From Cumulibacter soli (lineage in GTDB: Bacteria; Actinomycetota; Actinomycetes; Mycobacteriales; Antricoccaceae), in NCBI RefSeq assembly GCF_004382795.1, contig NZ_SMSG01000002.1:248001-312000 (forward strand): DNA of 64,000 bases, given 5' to 3'. Below are positions 25,267 through 32,992 of the stretch, one piece after another. Numbering within the stretch: the stretch's first letter is position 1; each line of letters begins with the position of its first letter. The notes beneath the pieces were generated by a model. It did not search any database. It saw only the letters and a program-made list of their open reading frames with translations, and had not been told where the DNA came from. The position numbers and the translations under genes are program-made.

Positions 25267-26586
25267 ATGGAGGGCGTGTCTGAGCCTCCTGAGCGATCTG
25301 CCCGCCGGACGGCCAAGCTTGCCTCACTCCCGCTGAGCGCCGCTGGCCGCGCCGCCACCGGTGTGGGTCGACGACTAGCCGGACGCAGTTCAGAGGAGGT
25401 CGCCGCCGCGAACCGAGAACGCGCGGCCGCGCAACTTTTCGAGGTTCTGGGCAACCTCAAAGGCGGCGCAATGAAGCTCGGTCAAGCGCTGTCGGTGTTC
25501 GAGGCCGCATTGCCTGACGGCATTGCCGCGCCGTACCGCGAGGCGCTGGTCAAGCTTCAGGAGGAAGCTCCGCCGATGCCGATCAGCACCGTGTACCGCG
25601 TGCTCGATGAACAGTTCGGCACGCGCTGGCGCGAGCGCTTCCACCACTTCGACGAACAGCCGGCCGCGGCTGCCAGCATCGGTCAGGTGCATCGCGGTAC
25701 CTGGCACGACGGCCGAGATGTCGCGGTGAAGATCCAATACCCCGGCGCGGGCCCGGCACTGATGGCGGACCTCAATCAGCTCAGCCGACTGGCGCGGGTG
25801 TACGGCATGGTCACGCCCGGACTGGACATCAAGCCGTTGCTTGCCGAAATCCGCAGCCGGGTCGAAGACGAACTGGACTATCGGCTCGAGGCCACCACCC
25901 AACGCGCGTTCGCTACCGCCTTTGCCGATGATCCGGACTTCCTCGTCCCGTCCGTCGTAGCCAGCGCGCCGTACGTCGTGATCAGCGAATGGATCGACGG
26001 AACGCCGCTACGTAAGGTAATCAGCGACGGGACGAAGACCGAACGAGATCGCAGCGGCCACCTCCTGGCGACGCTCACATTCGCTGGCCCAGCACGCGCC
26101 GGCTACCTGCACGCGGACCCACACCCCGGCAACTACCGACTGATGGACGACGGTCGCCTCGGCGTGCTCGACTTCGGGGCGGTCAAGGAGCTACCGGACG
26201 GACTACCACCGTTCATCGGCGAAATAATGACCCTGGTACTACAGAACGACCCGATGGCAGCCTTACAGGGGTTACGTGAGCACAACTTCCTACGCGAGGA
26301 CATCGAGGTCGACCCATACGAACTCATGGACTACGTCGGCTCGGTGCTCGACCCGGTGCGTTACGAACGCTTCCAGTTCACTCGCGAATGGATGCAGACC
26401 GAGGCAGCGCGACTGACCAACCCTCGTGGGCCGGCGTTGAAGTTCGGGCGCCAACTCAATCTGCCGAGCGAGTACGTCATGATCCACCGCGTGCTGCTCG
26501 GGTCGATCGGAATCTTGTGTCAGTTGGGTACCGAATCGAGTTTCCGCGCGATAGCCACCGAGTGGCTCCCCGGGTTCACCGCCTAA
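25267..26586 (+). CDS. ABC1/AarF (UbiB-type) atypical kinase
   Basis: 439 aa; starts 7 bp after the previous stop, so probably cotranscribed. Motifs in order: GGAMKLGQALSVFEAALP (KxGQ loop), AAASIGQVHRGTWHDGRDVAVKIQYPG (Ala-rich loop and VAVK lysine), EDELDYRLEA, LHADPHPGNYRLMDDGRLGVLDFGAVKEL (catalytic loop and DFG). The family has ATPase/kinase-like activity and is linked to quinone or lipid homeostasis. The counterpart is Rv3197, and conserved placement beside whiB7 is notable because Rv3197-type proteins have been connected to intrinsic macrolide resistance. No membrane helices are evident. Confidence 0.9.
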   Translation: MEGVSEPPERSARRTAKLASLPLSAAGRAATGVGRRLAGRSSEEVAAANRERAAAQLFEVLGNLKGGAMKLGQALSVFEAALPDGIAAPYREALVKLQEEAPPMPISTVYRVLDEQFGTRWRERFHHFDEQPAAAASIGQVHRGTWHDGRDVAVKIQYPGAGPALMADLNQLSRLARVYGMVTPGLDIKPLLAEIRSRVEDELDYRLEATTQRAFATAFADDPDFLVPSVVASAPYVVISEWIDGTPLRKVISDGTKTERDRSGHLLATLTFAGPARAGYLHADPHPGNYRLMDDGRLGVLDFGAVKELPDGLPPFIGEIMTLVLQNDPMAALQGLREHNFLREDIEVDPYELMDYVGSVLDPVRYERFQFTREWMQTEAARLTNPRGPALKFGRQLNLPSEYVMIHRVLLGSIGILCQLGTESSFRAIATEWLPGFTA

Positions 26587-26696
26587 CACTTTCCTTATAT
26601 ACAAGAGATCTATAGCGCCGTCGAAACGTTGTTGACTGCACAGAACTCCCGGAGTAGTGAACCTGCCGGCGGCAGGGGAAACGTGACTACACGTCA

Positions 26697-26741
26697 GTGC
26701 GCGCACGTGCTTCCGTTTGCCGGGAACACACGTGCGCGCAC
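26697..26741. terminator. Bidirectional terminator hairpin between aarF-like gene and whiB7
   Basis: GTGCGCGCACGTG (26697-26709) and CACGTGCGCGCAC (26729-26741) give a 13-bp perfect stem with a 19-nt loop, between convergent genes ending at 26586 and 26763. Confidence 0.7.
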
Positions 26742-26762
26742 GCGAGCGCGAGTTGTCTCATG

Positions 26763-27071
26763 TCACGCTGCATTTTTACGGGGCCGCCCACGTCCCCGCT
26801 TGCGAGCGATCACAGTTCCTTGTTCGAATATCTGACCTCCCCACACACCCCAGGGCTCGCGCCGATCGAGCGCGCTCATCAAGCAATCGGCGAGTACCGG
26901 GCATTCCTGGCAGTGGGCTTTTGCGATCTCGAGTTTCGCTGGCGATTCTGCGAACCAAAGATCGGCATCTTCCTGACGGCACGGGAGGTCGTCCCGCGCT
27001 CCGAAGTCAGGCGCAAAAAGGTCCGGTTCGGCCGGTAGGTCGGTTTCTGGACGGTTCAGCATTGCGGTCAT
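26763..27071 (-). CDS. whiB7: WhiB7 redox-sensing transcriptional activator
   Basis: 102 aa. Four Fe-S cysteines (C31, C54, C57, C63), the GVWGG turn at 75-79 (EPWGVWGGQ) and a C-terminal AT-hook (RGRGRPRK, 92-99) identify WhiB7 rather than other WhiB proteins. WhiB7 binds sigma-A with its [4Fe-4S] cluster, reads AT-rich DNA next to the -35 and activates ribosome-targeting antibiotic resistance genes, including itself. It lies downstream of uvrD2 as in mycobacteria. A 340-nt leader with uORF and terminator precedes it. The ribosome site is modest (AGAGAAC). Confidence 0.95.
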   Translation of the reverse strand: MTAMLNRPETDLPAEPDLFAPDFGARDDLPCRQEDADLWFAESPAKLEIAKAHCQECPVLADCLMSALDRREPWGVWGGQIFEQGTVIARKRGRGRPRKNAA

Positions 27072-27162
27072 GTTCTCTATACCTTGTTCGGTCGTTGTCC
27101 GTTTTACTGTCCTTCATCAAGCGCACTTGATGTCAAGGATCCGCTGCACGGGATGTCCGGCC

Positions 27163-27202
27163 AAACAAAAAGGCCGTGAATCCCGAATCTGGGATTCACG
27201 GC
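27163..27202 (-). terminator. Intrinsic terminator (attenuator) in the whiB7 leader
   Basis: On the minus strand, GCCGTGAATCCC, a 6-nt loop and GGGATTCACGGC form a 12-bp perfect stem followed by TTTTTGTTT. It lies 91 bp before the whiB7 start and 24 bp after the uORF stop. This is the expected place for conditional termination of whiB7 transcription. Confidence 0.9.
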
Positions 27203-27225
27203 TCGATGCCTGCGTCAGTGAGGTT

Positions 27226-27375
27226 CTATGTCACAACAGACGGCACGGCTGCCGGTCCCAGATCAATGCGCCCGCGATCCGCCACAGCGGTCAGCGCGAC
27301 GGTGCGGTCATTGCCGCCGCCGAGCGCGAGCGCAGCGAATCGAGTACGCACTGCGTACAACGTTGAGTTGATCAT
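27226..27375 (-). CDS. whiB7 leader uORF, 49 codons
   Basis: ATG 27375 follows AAAGGAG at 7-nt spacing and the frame ends with TAG at 27226-27228. The peptide starts MINSTLYAVRTRFAALAL and ends PAAVPSVVT. whiB7 leaders in mycobacteria, Rhodococcus and Streptomyces carry such uORFs, whose impaired translation under antibiotics suppresses the downstream terminator. The peptide's sequence is probably less important than its translation. It was found by reading the strand between the promoter and the terminator. Confidence 0.8.
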   Translation of the reverse strand: MINSTLYAVRTRFAALALGGGNDRTVALTAVADRGRIDLGPAAVPSVVT

Positions 27376-27415
27376 GACTGCGCTCCTTTCCGGTCTCGTG
27401 AATCGAACGGGTACG

Positions 27416-27445
27416 AGGGTATGCCTTATGCCCGAGGAGGTGCAA
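27416..27445 (-). promoter_or_regulatory. whiB7 promoter with adjacent AT-rich element
   Basis: On the minus strand, -35 TTGCAC (27440-27445), an 18-bp spacer and -10 TACCCT (27416-27421) predict a start near 27408. Immediately upstream of the -35 lies the AT-rich GAATATTC / AAATAAGTTTTTGG tract (about 27446-27476), the arrangement known for WhiB7 autoregulated promoters. The AT-rich tract overlaps the last codons of uvrD2. Confidence 0.75.
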
Positions 27446-27471
27446 CTGAATATTCGAAAGATTCCAAAAAC

Positions 27472-29559
27472 TTATTTCGCAGCACCGGACGAACCTGCCG
27501 CGACGACCTCCAGGACGGCCGATCCGTACCGGCCCAACTTCGTCTCGCCGACACCCTTCACCGACAACAAGTTCATCAGGCTCGACGGCTGCCGAGCCGC
27601 GATCGCTGCGAGCGTCTCGTCGTCGAACACCACGTACGGCGGGACCTCGTGTGAACGTGACGTCTCCAGCCGCCATGACCGCAACCGCTCGAATAACGTG
27701 TTCCCCGAGGTGGCGCACCGCTCGCAGCTGCCGCGCGATGCCTGTTGTGGGGTCAACGCCTGCCCGCACCCCGCGCATCGGGTGACCTTCGCCTTGCGGC
27801 GTACGGCCGGCGGGGTGGAGCTAGTTGGCCCGCCACCAAAGACATCGAGGAATCGGCTCTGTTTGCGCGAAGCACGGGCACCGGCATTACGGGCGAGTGC
27901 GAAACTCAACTGCAGATGCTCTCGAGCACGAGTGATCCCGACGTACATCAGGCGCCGCTCTTCCTCCACTTGCTCGGGCGTTCGGGCCCGGCTGATCGGC
28001 AGCATGCCGTCATGCAGGCCGACCAGGAACACGGCGTCCCACTCCAGACCCTTTGCCGCGTGCAACGAGGCGAGCGTCACGCCCTGAATCGTCGGCGCGT
28101 GCGCGGCCGCAGACCGGTGATCGAGCTCGGCGACGAGCGCCTCCATCGTTACGTATGGGTCGGCCGCATGCAGTTCTTCGGCGAGCCCGACGAGGGCATT
28201 GATCGACTCCCAGCGTTCACGGGCCGCGCCCTGCCCTAGCGCACCGGACGGGTCCCAGCCGGAGGATGCCAGGACCCGACGGACCAGGTCCGGCAGCGGA
28301 TCCTCCGATTCATCGGCGGTACGTACCGCCGCCCGCAGGAACACTATCGCCTCGCGAATCTCTGCCCGCTCGAAGAACTTCTCCGCACCCCGCACCACGT
28401 ACGGCACGTCGGCATCGGCGAGCGCGCTTTCATATACCTCGGATTGGGCGTTGATCCGGAACAGTACGGCGATCTCTGCGGGCGCCGTGCCGTTCTCGAT
28501 CAGCTCGGCGCATCGGCGCGCTATGGCCGCCGCCTCAGACTGTTCATCGTCGAAGGTGCGCAGCGTCGGTGAGGGCCCGTCCTGACGCTGACCGACCAGG
28601 CGCAGCCGGGCTTTCGCCAATCGCCCTGCGCTACCGGAAATGACTCGATTGGCCAGCGCCACCACTTGCGGCGTCGAACGGTAGTCACGCTCCAACTGCA
28701 CCACGGTGGCACCTTTGTGCCGGTCAGCGAAATCAAGTAGATAGTCCGGGCGGGCGCCGGTGAACGTATAGATGGTTTGGCTCGCGTCGCCGACCACGCA
28801 TAGGTCGTCACGCTCCCCCAACCACGCGGAGAGTAAGCGCTGCTGCAGCGGGTTGACGTCCTGGTACTCATCGACCACGAACCCGCGATACTGGCCCCGG
28901 ACCTCGCGGGCGACATCCGGCACGGATTCGATCATGTAGGCCATCGACATCAAGATGTCTTCGAAGTCGATGACTTCGGCACGCTTCTTGACTGACTCGT
29001 AGCGCGCGATCACCTTCGCCACCTGTTCAGCAGGCAATGGTGTCTCGCGTGCGGAGCGCTGAACCGCTGCCGGGTAGTCCTCCGGCGCGATCAGGCAGGA
29101 GCGTGCCCACTCGACCTCGGAGGCTAGATCGCGCACCATGTCATTCGTGGTGGACACCCGTTCGCGCGCGGCGGCCTGACCCACCATTCGGAATTTTGAG
29201 GTGACGAGTTCGGGCAAGTGGCCGCCGAAATGCCGCGGCCAGAAGTACGACATCTGCCGCAATGCGGCGGCATGGAAGGTGCGCGCTTGTACGCCCTGCA
29301 CGCCTAGGGAGCGCAACCGCCCACGCATTTCCCCCGCGGCGCGCGCGGTGAATGTCACGGCAAGCAGCTGCTGCGGCGAGAACTCACCGGTCTGTACGAG
29401 GTAGGCGATGCGGTGCGTGATGGTTCGGGTCTTACCGGTGCCTGCGCCAGCGAGGATGCACAGCGGTCCGCGGGGGGCGAGGACAGCTTCGGTTTGTTCG
29501 GCATCGAGCCCGGCTACGAGGCGTTGTACGTCGGGGCTCAGGTCTCGGGGTTCAGTCAC
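27472..29559 (-). CDS. uvrD2: ATP-dependent DNA helicase UvrD2 (SF1, with tetracysteine and HRDC)
   Basis: 695 aa. SF1 helicase motifs: AGAGTGKTRTITHR (Walker A), VVDEYQDVNPLQQRLL (motif II), VGDASQTIYTFTGA, VVQLERDYRSTPQVV and VTLASLHAAKGLEWDAVFLVGLHDG. The tail has a CAGCGQALTPQQ...CERC tetracysteine and an HRDC domain (VPPYVVFDDETLAAIAARQPSSLMNLLSVKGVGETKLGRYG), which together define mycobacterial-type UvrD2. It unwinds 3'-tailed duplexes in repair; in mycobacteria UvrD2 is essential. Its last codons overlap the AT-rich element of the whiB7 promoter. Confidence 0.95.
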   Translation of the reverse strand: MTEPRDLSPDVQRLVAGLDAEQTEAVLAPRGPLCILAGAGTGKTRTITHRIAYLVQTGEFSPQQLLAVTFTARAAGEMRGRLRSLGVQGVQARTFHAAALRQMSYFWPRHFGGHLPELVTSKFRMVGQAAARERVSTTNDMVRDLASEVEWARSCLIAPEDYPAAVQRSARETPLPAEQVAKVIARYESVKKRAEVIDFEDILMSMAYMIESVPDVAREVRGQYRGFVVDEYQDVNPLQQRLLSAWLGERDDLCVVGDASQTIYTFTGARPDYLLDFADRHKGATVVQLERDYRSTPQVVALANRVISGSAGRLAKARLRLVGQRQDGPSPTLRTFDDEQSEAAAIARRCAELIENGTAPAEIAVLFRINAQSEVYESALADADVPYVVRGAEKFFERAEIREAIVFLRAAVRTADESEDPLPDLVRRVLASSGWDPSGALGQGAARERWESINALVGLAEELHAADPYVTMEALVAELDHRSAAAHAPTIQGVTLASLHAAKGLEWDAVFLVGLHDGMLPISRARTPEQVEEERRLMYVGITRAREHLQLSFALARNAGARASRKQSRFLDVFGGGPTSSTPPAVRRKAKVTRCAGCGQALTPQQASRGSCERCATSGNTLFERLRSWRLETSRSHEVPPYVVFDDETLAAIAARQPSSLMNLLSVKGVGETKLGRYGSAVLEVVAAGSSGAAK

Positions 29560-29587
29560 TGCTCCAGTGTCCCAAAAGGTGCCGACA

Positions 29588-29620
29588 CGAACCGCGCGGC
29601 CACACCGGCCGCGCGGTTCG
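29588..29620 (-). terminator. Terminator hairpin after the SRPBCC gene
   Basis: CGAACCGCGCGGCC and GGCCGCGCGGTTCG form a 14-bp perfect stem with a 5-nt loop, just past the SRPBCC stop on the minus strand and upstream of uvrD2. No U-run is present. Confidence 0.7.
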
Positions 29621-29634
29621 TCCCTCGGACGTGA

Positions 29635-30129
29635 TCAGGCGCTTTCGACGATGCCCTTGATCGCCTTCAGCGTGGCGGGGATCCCGGAGAGCGCCGCTTC
29701 GCGACGGATCTCCAACTCTGCTTTCGCGTCATCGCCATAGGTCTTTTCGAAGAAGTCGATCCCGCCCTGCAGAACGGCCCAGGATTCGGTCAACACAGTT
29801 CCGTCCCCTTTCGGCGCGAGGGCGTAGGACCAGCGCACGGCGACGCCGCCGACGATCCACGTGAACTCCGCACCGGGCTGCGCAACGGTGACCAGGGACT
29901 GTGTTTCCCACTCGCGGTCCCCGCTCTGGTTGCGGCCGTGGAACCAGGCGCCCTCCGCGGGCCCGGTGGCCGGTTCCTTCCACCAGCATTCCCGGCAGAT
30001 CGGGCTCCACTCGCCGGTACGAGTGACGTCGCTGACGACGTCCCACACCTGCTGTGGGCTGGCATTGATCGTGATCGATTCCGAATGGGTGTAGCGCTCG
30101 TCCGGTGGGCTCTGGGTCTGTGCTGTCAT
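29635..30129 (-). CDS. SRPBCC-fold (START/polyketide-cyclase-like) protein
   Basis: 164 aa. The helix-grip pattern is clear: HSESITINASPQQVWDVVSDVTRTGEWSPICRECWWKEPATGPAEGAWFHGRN (first strands and WSP motif) and ALAPKGDGTVLTESWAVL (late strands) followed by a long C-terminal helix. Such proteins bind hydrophobic ligands in a cavity and often act in lipid or quinone-like pathways, but no specific role can be assigned here. It is oriented toward uvrD2 and separated by the hairpin at 29588-29620. Confidence 0.8.
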   Translation of the reverse strand: MTAQTQSPPDERYTHSESITINASPQQVWDVVSDVTRTGEWSPICRECWWKEPATGPAEGAWFHGRNQSGDREWETQSLVTVAQPGAEFTWIVGGVAVRWSYALAPKGDGTVLTESWAVLQGGIDFFEKTYGDDAKAELEIRREAALSGIPATLKAIKGIVESA

Positions 30130-30233
30130 CGTTGCTCCTTGTACGGGGCCCGCGCATCGCGGCGATCAGGGGTGAATCATGACACAGCCCACGTATCGAG
30201 CCCCATGCGCCGTTCGCGCCCGACACCCTCGCG

Positions 30234-30390
30234 GCCGCGTTGTGCGTGCCGGATCGGCCACCCAGTGCATGCGGGGTCGACCGCCTAGTGCATGCGGGAT
30301 CGACCGCTTTGCGAGCGCGGGTCAGCCGCGTTGTGAGCGCGGGTCAGCCGCGTTGTGAGCGCGGATCGGCCGCCTCATGAATGCGGTACT
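30234..30390. repeat. Seven-unit 22-23-bp tandem repeat upstream of the mycoredoxin gene
   Basis: Units start at 30234, 30257, 30280, 30303, 30325, 30347 and 30369; the first three are 23 bp and the rest 22 bp. Units 5 and 6 (GCCGCGTTGTGAGCGCGG...) are nearly identical, and identity falls toward the edges. The last unit ends 12 bp before the mycoredoxin ATG, so the array covers the expected promoter. The units are too short and contiguous for a CRISPR array. Confidence 0.85.
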
Positions 30391-30402
30391 AGGCTGCAGT
30401 CC

Positions 30403-30666
30403 ATGAGCGACGCGAAGGCTTTCACCCTGTATTCGACCACCTGGTGCCCGTTCTGCAAGCGGCTCGTCAGCGATCTCGCGAAAACAGACCTCGCCTACGA
30501 CAACATCGACGTCGACGAGGACGTCGCGGCCGGCGAACTCGTCAAGTCGCTGAACGACGGCAATCGCATCGTGCCCACGCTGGTCTTCGAAGACGGTTCA
30601 TCATTGACGAACCCGTCCATCAACGAGGTACTCGCGAAACTTGGCCGCGAACCGCTGTACACCTAA
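30403..30666 (+). CDS. mrx1: Mycoredoxin-type glutaredoxin
   Basis: 87 aa from ATG 30403, which starts the glutaredoxin fold directly (AFTLYSTTWCPFCKRLVSDL). The redox pair is C15/C18 in CPFC, while mycobacterial Mrx1 usually has CGYC, so the active site is slightly variant. The cis-Pro loop NRIVPTLVFEDGS and C-terminal helix LAKLGREPLYT are typical. It would reduce protein-mycothiol mixed disulfides using mycothiol. It is the Rv3198A counterpart, conserved between uvrD2 and nudC. Its promoter region is occupied by the tandem array at 30234-30390. Confidence 0.85.
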   Translation: MSDAKAFTLYSTTWCPFCKRLVSDLAKTDLAYDNIDVDEDVAAGELVKSLNDGNRIVPTLVFEDGSSLTNPSINEVLAKLGREPLYT

Positions 30667-30681
30667 GGGGTTTTCCATGGC

Positions 30682-30706
30682 GGACTGCCGCCCGTCGCGG
30701 CAGTCC
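30682..30706. terminator. Terminator hairpin between mrx1 and nudC
   Basis: GGACTGCCGC and GCGGCAGTCC form a 10-bp perfect stem with a 5-nt loop between the convergent mrx1 and nudC genes; a weak T-run (TTTT) precedes it on the plus strand, giving a U-poor terminator for mrx1 but A-rich flank for nudC. Confidence 0.65.
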
Positions 30707-30714
30707 ATCGGTCT

Positions 30715-31635
30715 CTACGACTGCGGGGCGCCGAGGTCGCCGTCCACCCACGCTTTGATGAGGTGGTGCGCGATTGAGATCGAGCCGGGCATGCTACGCG
30801 CTCCCGGTCGCCGCGCGCCCTCGTCGTCCCACCCGTACATCGAGCGCACTTCCTCACGGGTGAACCAGGATGCCTCGGCGATCTCGCCGTCCATCAACTG
30901 CAGCGGTTGCGTACTGTCGGCCAGCGCGCTGAAGCCCAACATCACCGAACATGGGAATGGCCAGGGCTGGCTGCCGGCGTACTCGACGTCTGTCGCATCG
31001 ATACCGACCTCCTCCTTAACCTCGCGGGAGACCGCGGCCTCCAGCGTTTCGCCTGGCTCGACGAACCCGGCGAGCACCGAAAATCGGCCCTCGGGCCACG
31101 CGGCCTGCCGACCCAGCACGATCTTGTCGGCGCCATCGTGCACCAGCATGATGACCGCGGGATCGGTTCGGGGAAAGTGCAGCGAGCCATCGTTCTCGCA
31201 CTCGGTCGACCAGCCGCCATCGCGCCATCGCGTCGGGCCACCGCACTGCGGACATTGCGTGTGCCGGGCGTGCCACTGCGCGATCGCGACGGCCTCGACG
31301 TACAGCCCGCGGTCGGCGACGCTCAAATCGCCGCCAATCGCGCGCAGATCCATCCACATGTCGGCCTTCAGATCGCGCCGCCCCATCACCATGAAGTGCG
31401 GCCGGTCCTCGTAGCTGCCGAGGTACACCGGCTGCGGGTCGCCCTTCACATCCGCGGCTGATCGCCACGCGAGCCTCGGCGTCCCCGAGCTCTCGTCGAT
31501 CGGCGCCTCGAACCGTTCGGTGAGCACCAGAATCTGGCCGCGCTGATAGGCCTCGCGCAACCATGCGTCGTCCTTACGGTGCTCCGCATCACGCTCGTGC
31601 GCGAACTCGCCGAACAGTGGGTTGACCCGTCTCAT
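30715..31635 (-). CDS. nudC: NAD(+) diphosphatase (NudC-type Nudix hydrolase)
   Basis: 306 aa from ATG 31635 with GAGGAG upstream. The zinc ribbon (CPQCGGPTRWRDGGWSTEC; fourth Cys of the usual set is not obvious) precedes HFPRTDPAVIMLVHDG and a full Nudix box in GFVEPGETLEAAVSREVKEEVGI. The NudC-specific SQPWPFPCSVMLGF motif follows. The enzyme hydrolyses NAD(H) to AMP and NMN(H) and can decap NAD-capped RNA; it is also linked to isoniazid-NAD turnover in mycobacteria. Position matches Rv3199c. The start lies 10 bp downstream of the M16 gene's stop. Confidence 0.92.
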   Translation of the reverse strand: MRRVNPLFGEFAHERDAEHRKDDAWLREAYQRGQILVLTERFEAPIDESSGTPRLAWRSAADVKGDPQPVYLGSYEDRPHFMVMGRRDLKADMWMDLRAIGGDLSVADRGLYVEAVAIAQWHARHTQCPQCGGPTRWRDGGWSTECENDGSLHFPRTDPAVIMLVHDGADKIVLGRQAAWPEGRFSVLAGFVEPGETLEAAVSREVKEEVGIDATDVEYAGSQPWPFPCSVMLGFSALADSTQPLQLMDGEIAEASWFTREEVRSMYGWDDEGARRPGARSMPGSISIAHHLIKAWVDGDLGAPQS

Positions 31636-31645
31636 CGCTGCTCCT

Positions 31646-32992
31646 CTACTCGCCGTTACTGGGATCCGCAGACGCCCGTTCCAGACGTCCCAATGTGCCC
31701 ATTTCTGAGTCGATCCGCGCCGCGTCACCGACCACCACGATGCGCGCTGCGGCGGGCGTGATCCCGGCCGCTGCTACCCGGCGTACGTCGGCGGCGCTGA
31801 CCTTCGCCAGCGCTCGCTGGTGCTCCTGGAGCCAGTCGAGCCCTAGCCCGCCGATCTCCAGATTCGCGGTCTGTCCGGCCAGACCGGCCTGACTGGACAT
31901 GCTGATCAGCTGTGACCCGATCAGATACTGCCGCGCGTTCTCGACCTCATCGTCGGTGGGTGTGGTGTTCGCCAGTCGGCCGAGTTCGTAATTGATCTCG
32001 TTGATCGCGGCGGCTGTGACTTCGGTAGAGACATCCGCGCTGATGGTCAGCACCGACGCTTCGCGTCCTAGGTCGACGGCGGATCGCGGCGTGTAGGTGT
32101 AGCCCTTGTCCTCGCGAAGGTTCGCTACCAGCCGCGAGGAGAAGTAGCCACCGAACAGCATGTTCGCTACACGTTGCGCCGGGTAGTCGGTGTGCTCACG
32201 AGAGAGGGCAGGCATCCCGAAACGGATTGACGACTGCACTGAGCCCGGGCGATCGACTACCGAGATCGTCGACGAATCAGCGAACCGCACCGCGGGCACA
32301 CGCGCGCGTCGCGGCGTACCGGTCCACTGCGCAAACGACGCCTCGACGAGATCCAGTGCCCGTCGCGGCTGCAAATCGCCGACGAGAACGAGCACCGCGC
32401 CGTCGGGACGCACGAGCGCGCGGTGCAGTGAACGCACCTGCGCGGCGCTCACCGCAGTCAACTCATCGGGTTCGGGCATCACGCGCGCATACGGGTGATC
32501 ACCGAACAGTTTTGCCGCGATCGCCTGTGCTGCAGTAACTCCGGCGTTCGACTTGGCCATCACCAGATGCTCGGCCAGCCGGCCGCGTTCGTCCTCGACC
32601 GCGCGTTTCGGGAACGTCGCCGCGCTCAGCACGTGTGCCAGCAGTCCGAGGTACTCGCTCAGATGCTCCGCCATCGTGCTGCCGCCGACCATCAACTTGT
32701 CGCGGTCGGCCCCGGTGTTGATCTGTGCGCCGATACCGCCGATTGCCTGATCGAGCTCGCGGTCGTCGTACTGCTCGGTGCCCTTCAGCAGGGTCTCGGA
32801 CCACAACCCGGTGCGCCCCAAGGCGGACGGCGACACGGTCGGAGCCTCGATCCGTAGCCGGACTTCCACCATCGGCGCTGACGGGCGTCGGATCGCGATC
32901 ACGCGCAACCCGTTGCTCAGAGTGCGGCGATACAACCGCGGTTTCACTGCGGCGTTGGGCGCGGCCAGTCCTGGTATCTCTCGGCTAGTCAT
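31646..32992 (-). CDS. M16-family peptidase-like subunit without zinc motif
   Basis: 448 aa. It has the two M16 halves (LYRRTLSNGLRVIAIRRPSAPMVEVRLRIEAP; later RIGMPALSREHTDYPAQRVANMLFGGYFSSRLVANLREDKGYTYTPRSA), but the HxxEH position reads TGLWSETLL, so no zinc ligands are present. In bacterial M16 pairs one subunit is catalytic and the other is the Gly-rich, inactive partner; this is the latter. It overlaps the catalytic subunit gene by 4 bp, suggesting coupled synthesis of a heterodimer. Confidence 0.85.
   Translation of the reverse strand: MTSREIPGLAAPNAAVKPRLYRRTLSNGLRVIAIRRPSAPMVEVRLRIEAPTVSPSALGRTGLWSETLLKGTEQYDDRELDQAIGGIGAQINTGADRDKLMVGGSTMAEHLSEYLGLLAHVLSAATFPKRAVEDERGRLAEHLVMAKSNAGVTAAQAIAAKLFGDHPYARVMPEPDELTAVSAAQVRSLHRALVRPDGAVLVLVGDLQPRRALDLVEASFAQWTGTPRRARVPAVRFADSSTISVVDRPGSVQSSIRFGMPALSREHTDYPAQRVANMLFGGYFSSRLVANLREDKGYTYTPRSAVDLGREASVLTISADVSTEVTAAAINEINYELGRLANTTPTDDEVENARQYLIGSQLISMSSQAGLAGQTANLEIGGLGLDWLQEHQRALAKVSAADVRRVAAAGITPAAARIVVVGDAARIDSEMGTLGRLERASADPSNGE

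Noticed and set aside
30234-30390. Seven repeated units considered as a CRISPR array
   Set aside because: Units are contiguous, 22-23 bp long, with no unique spacers and no cas genes nearby.
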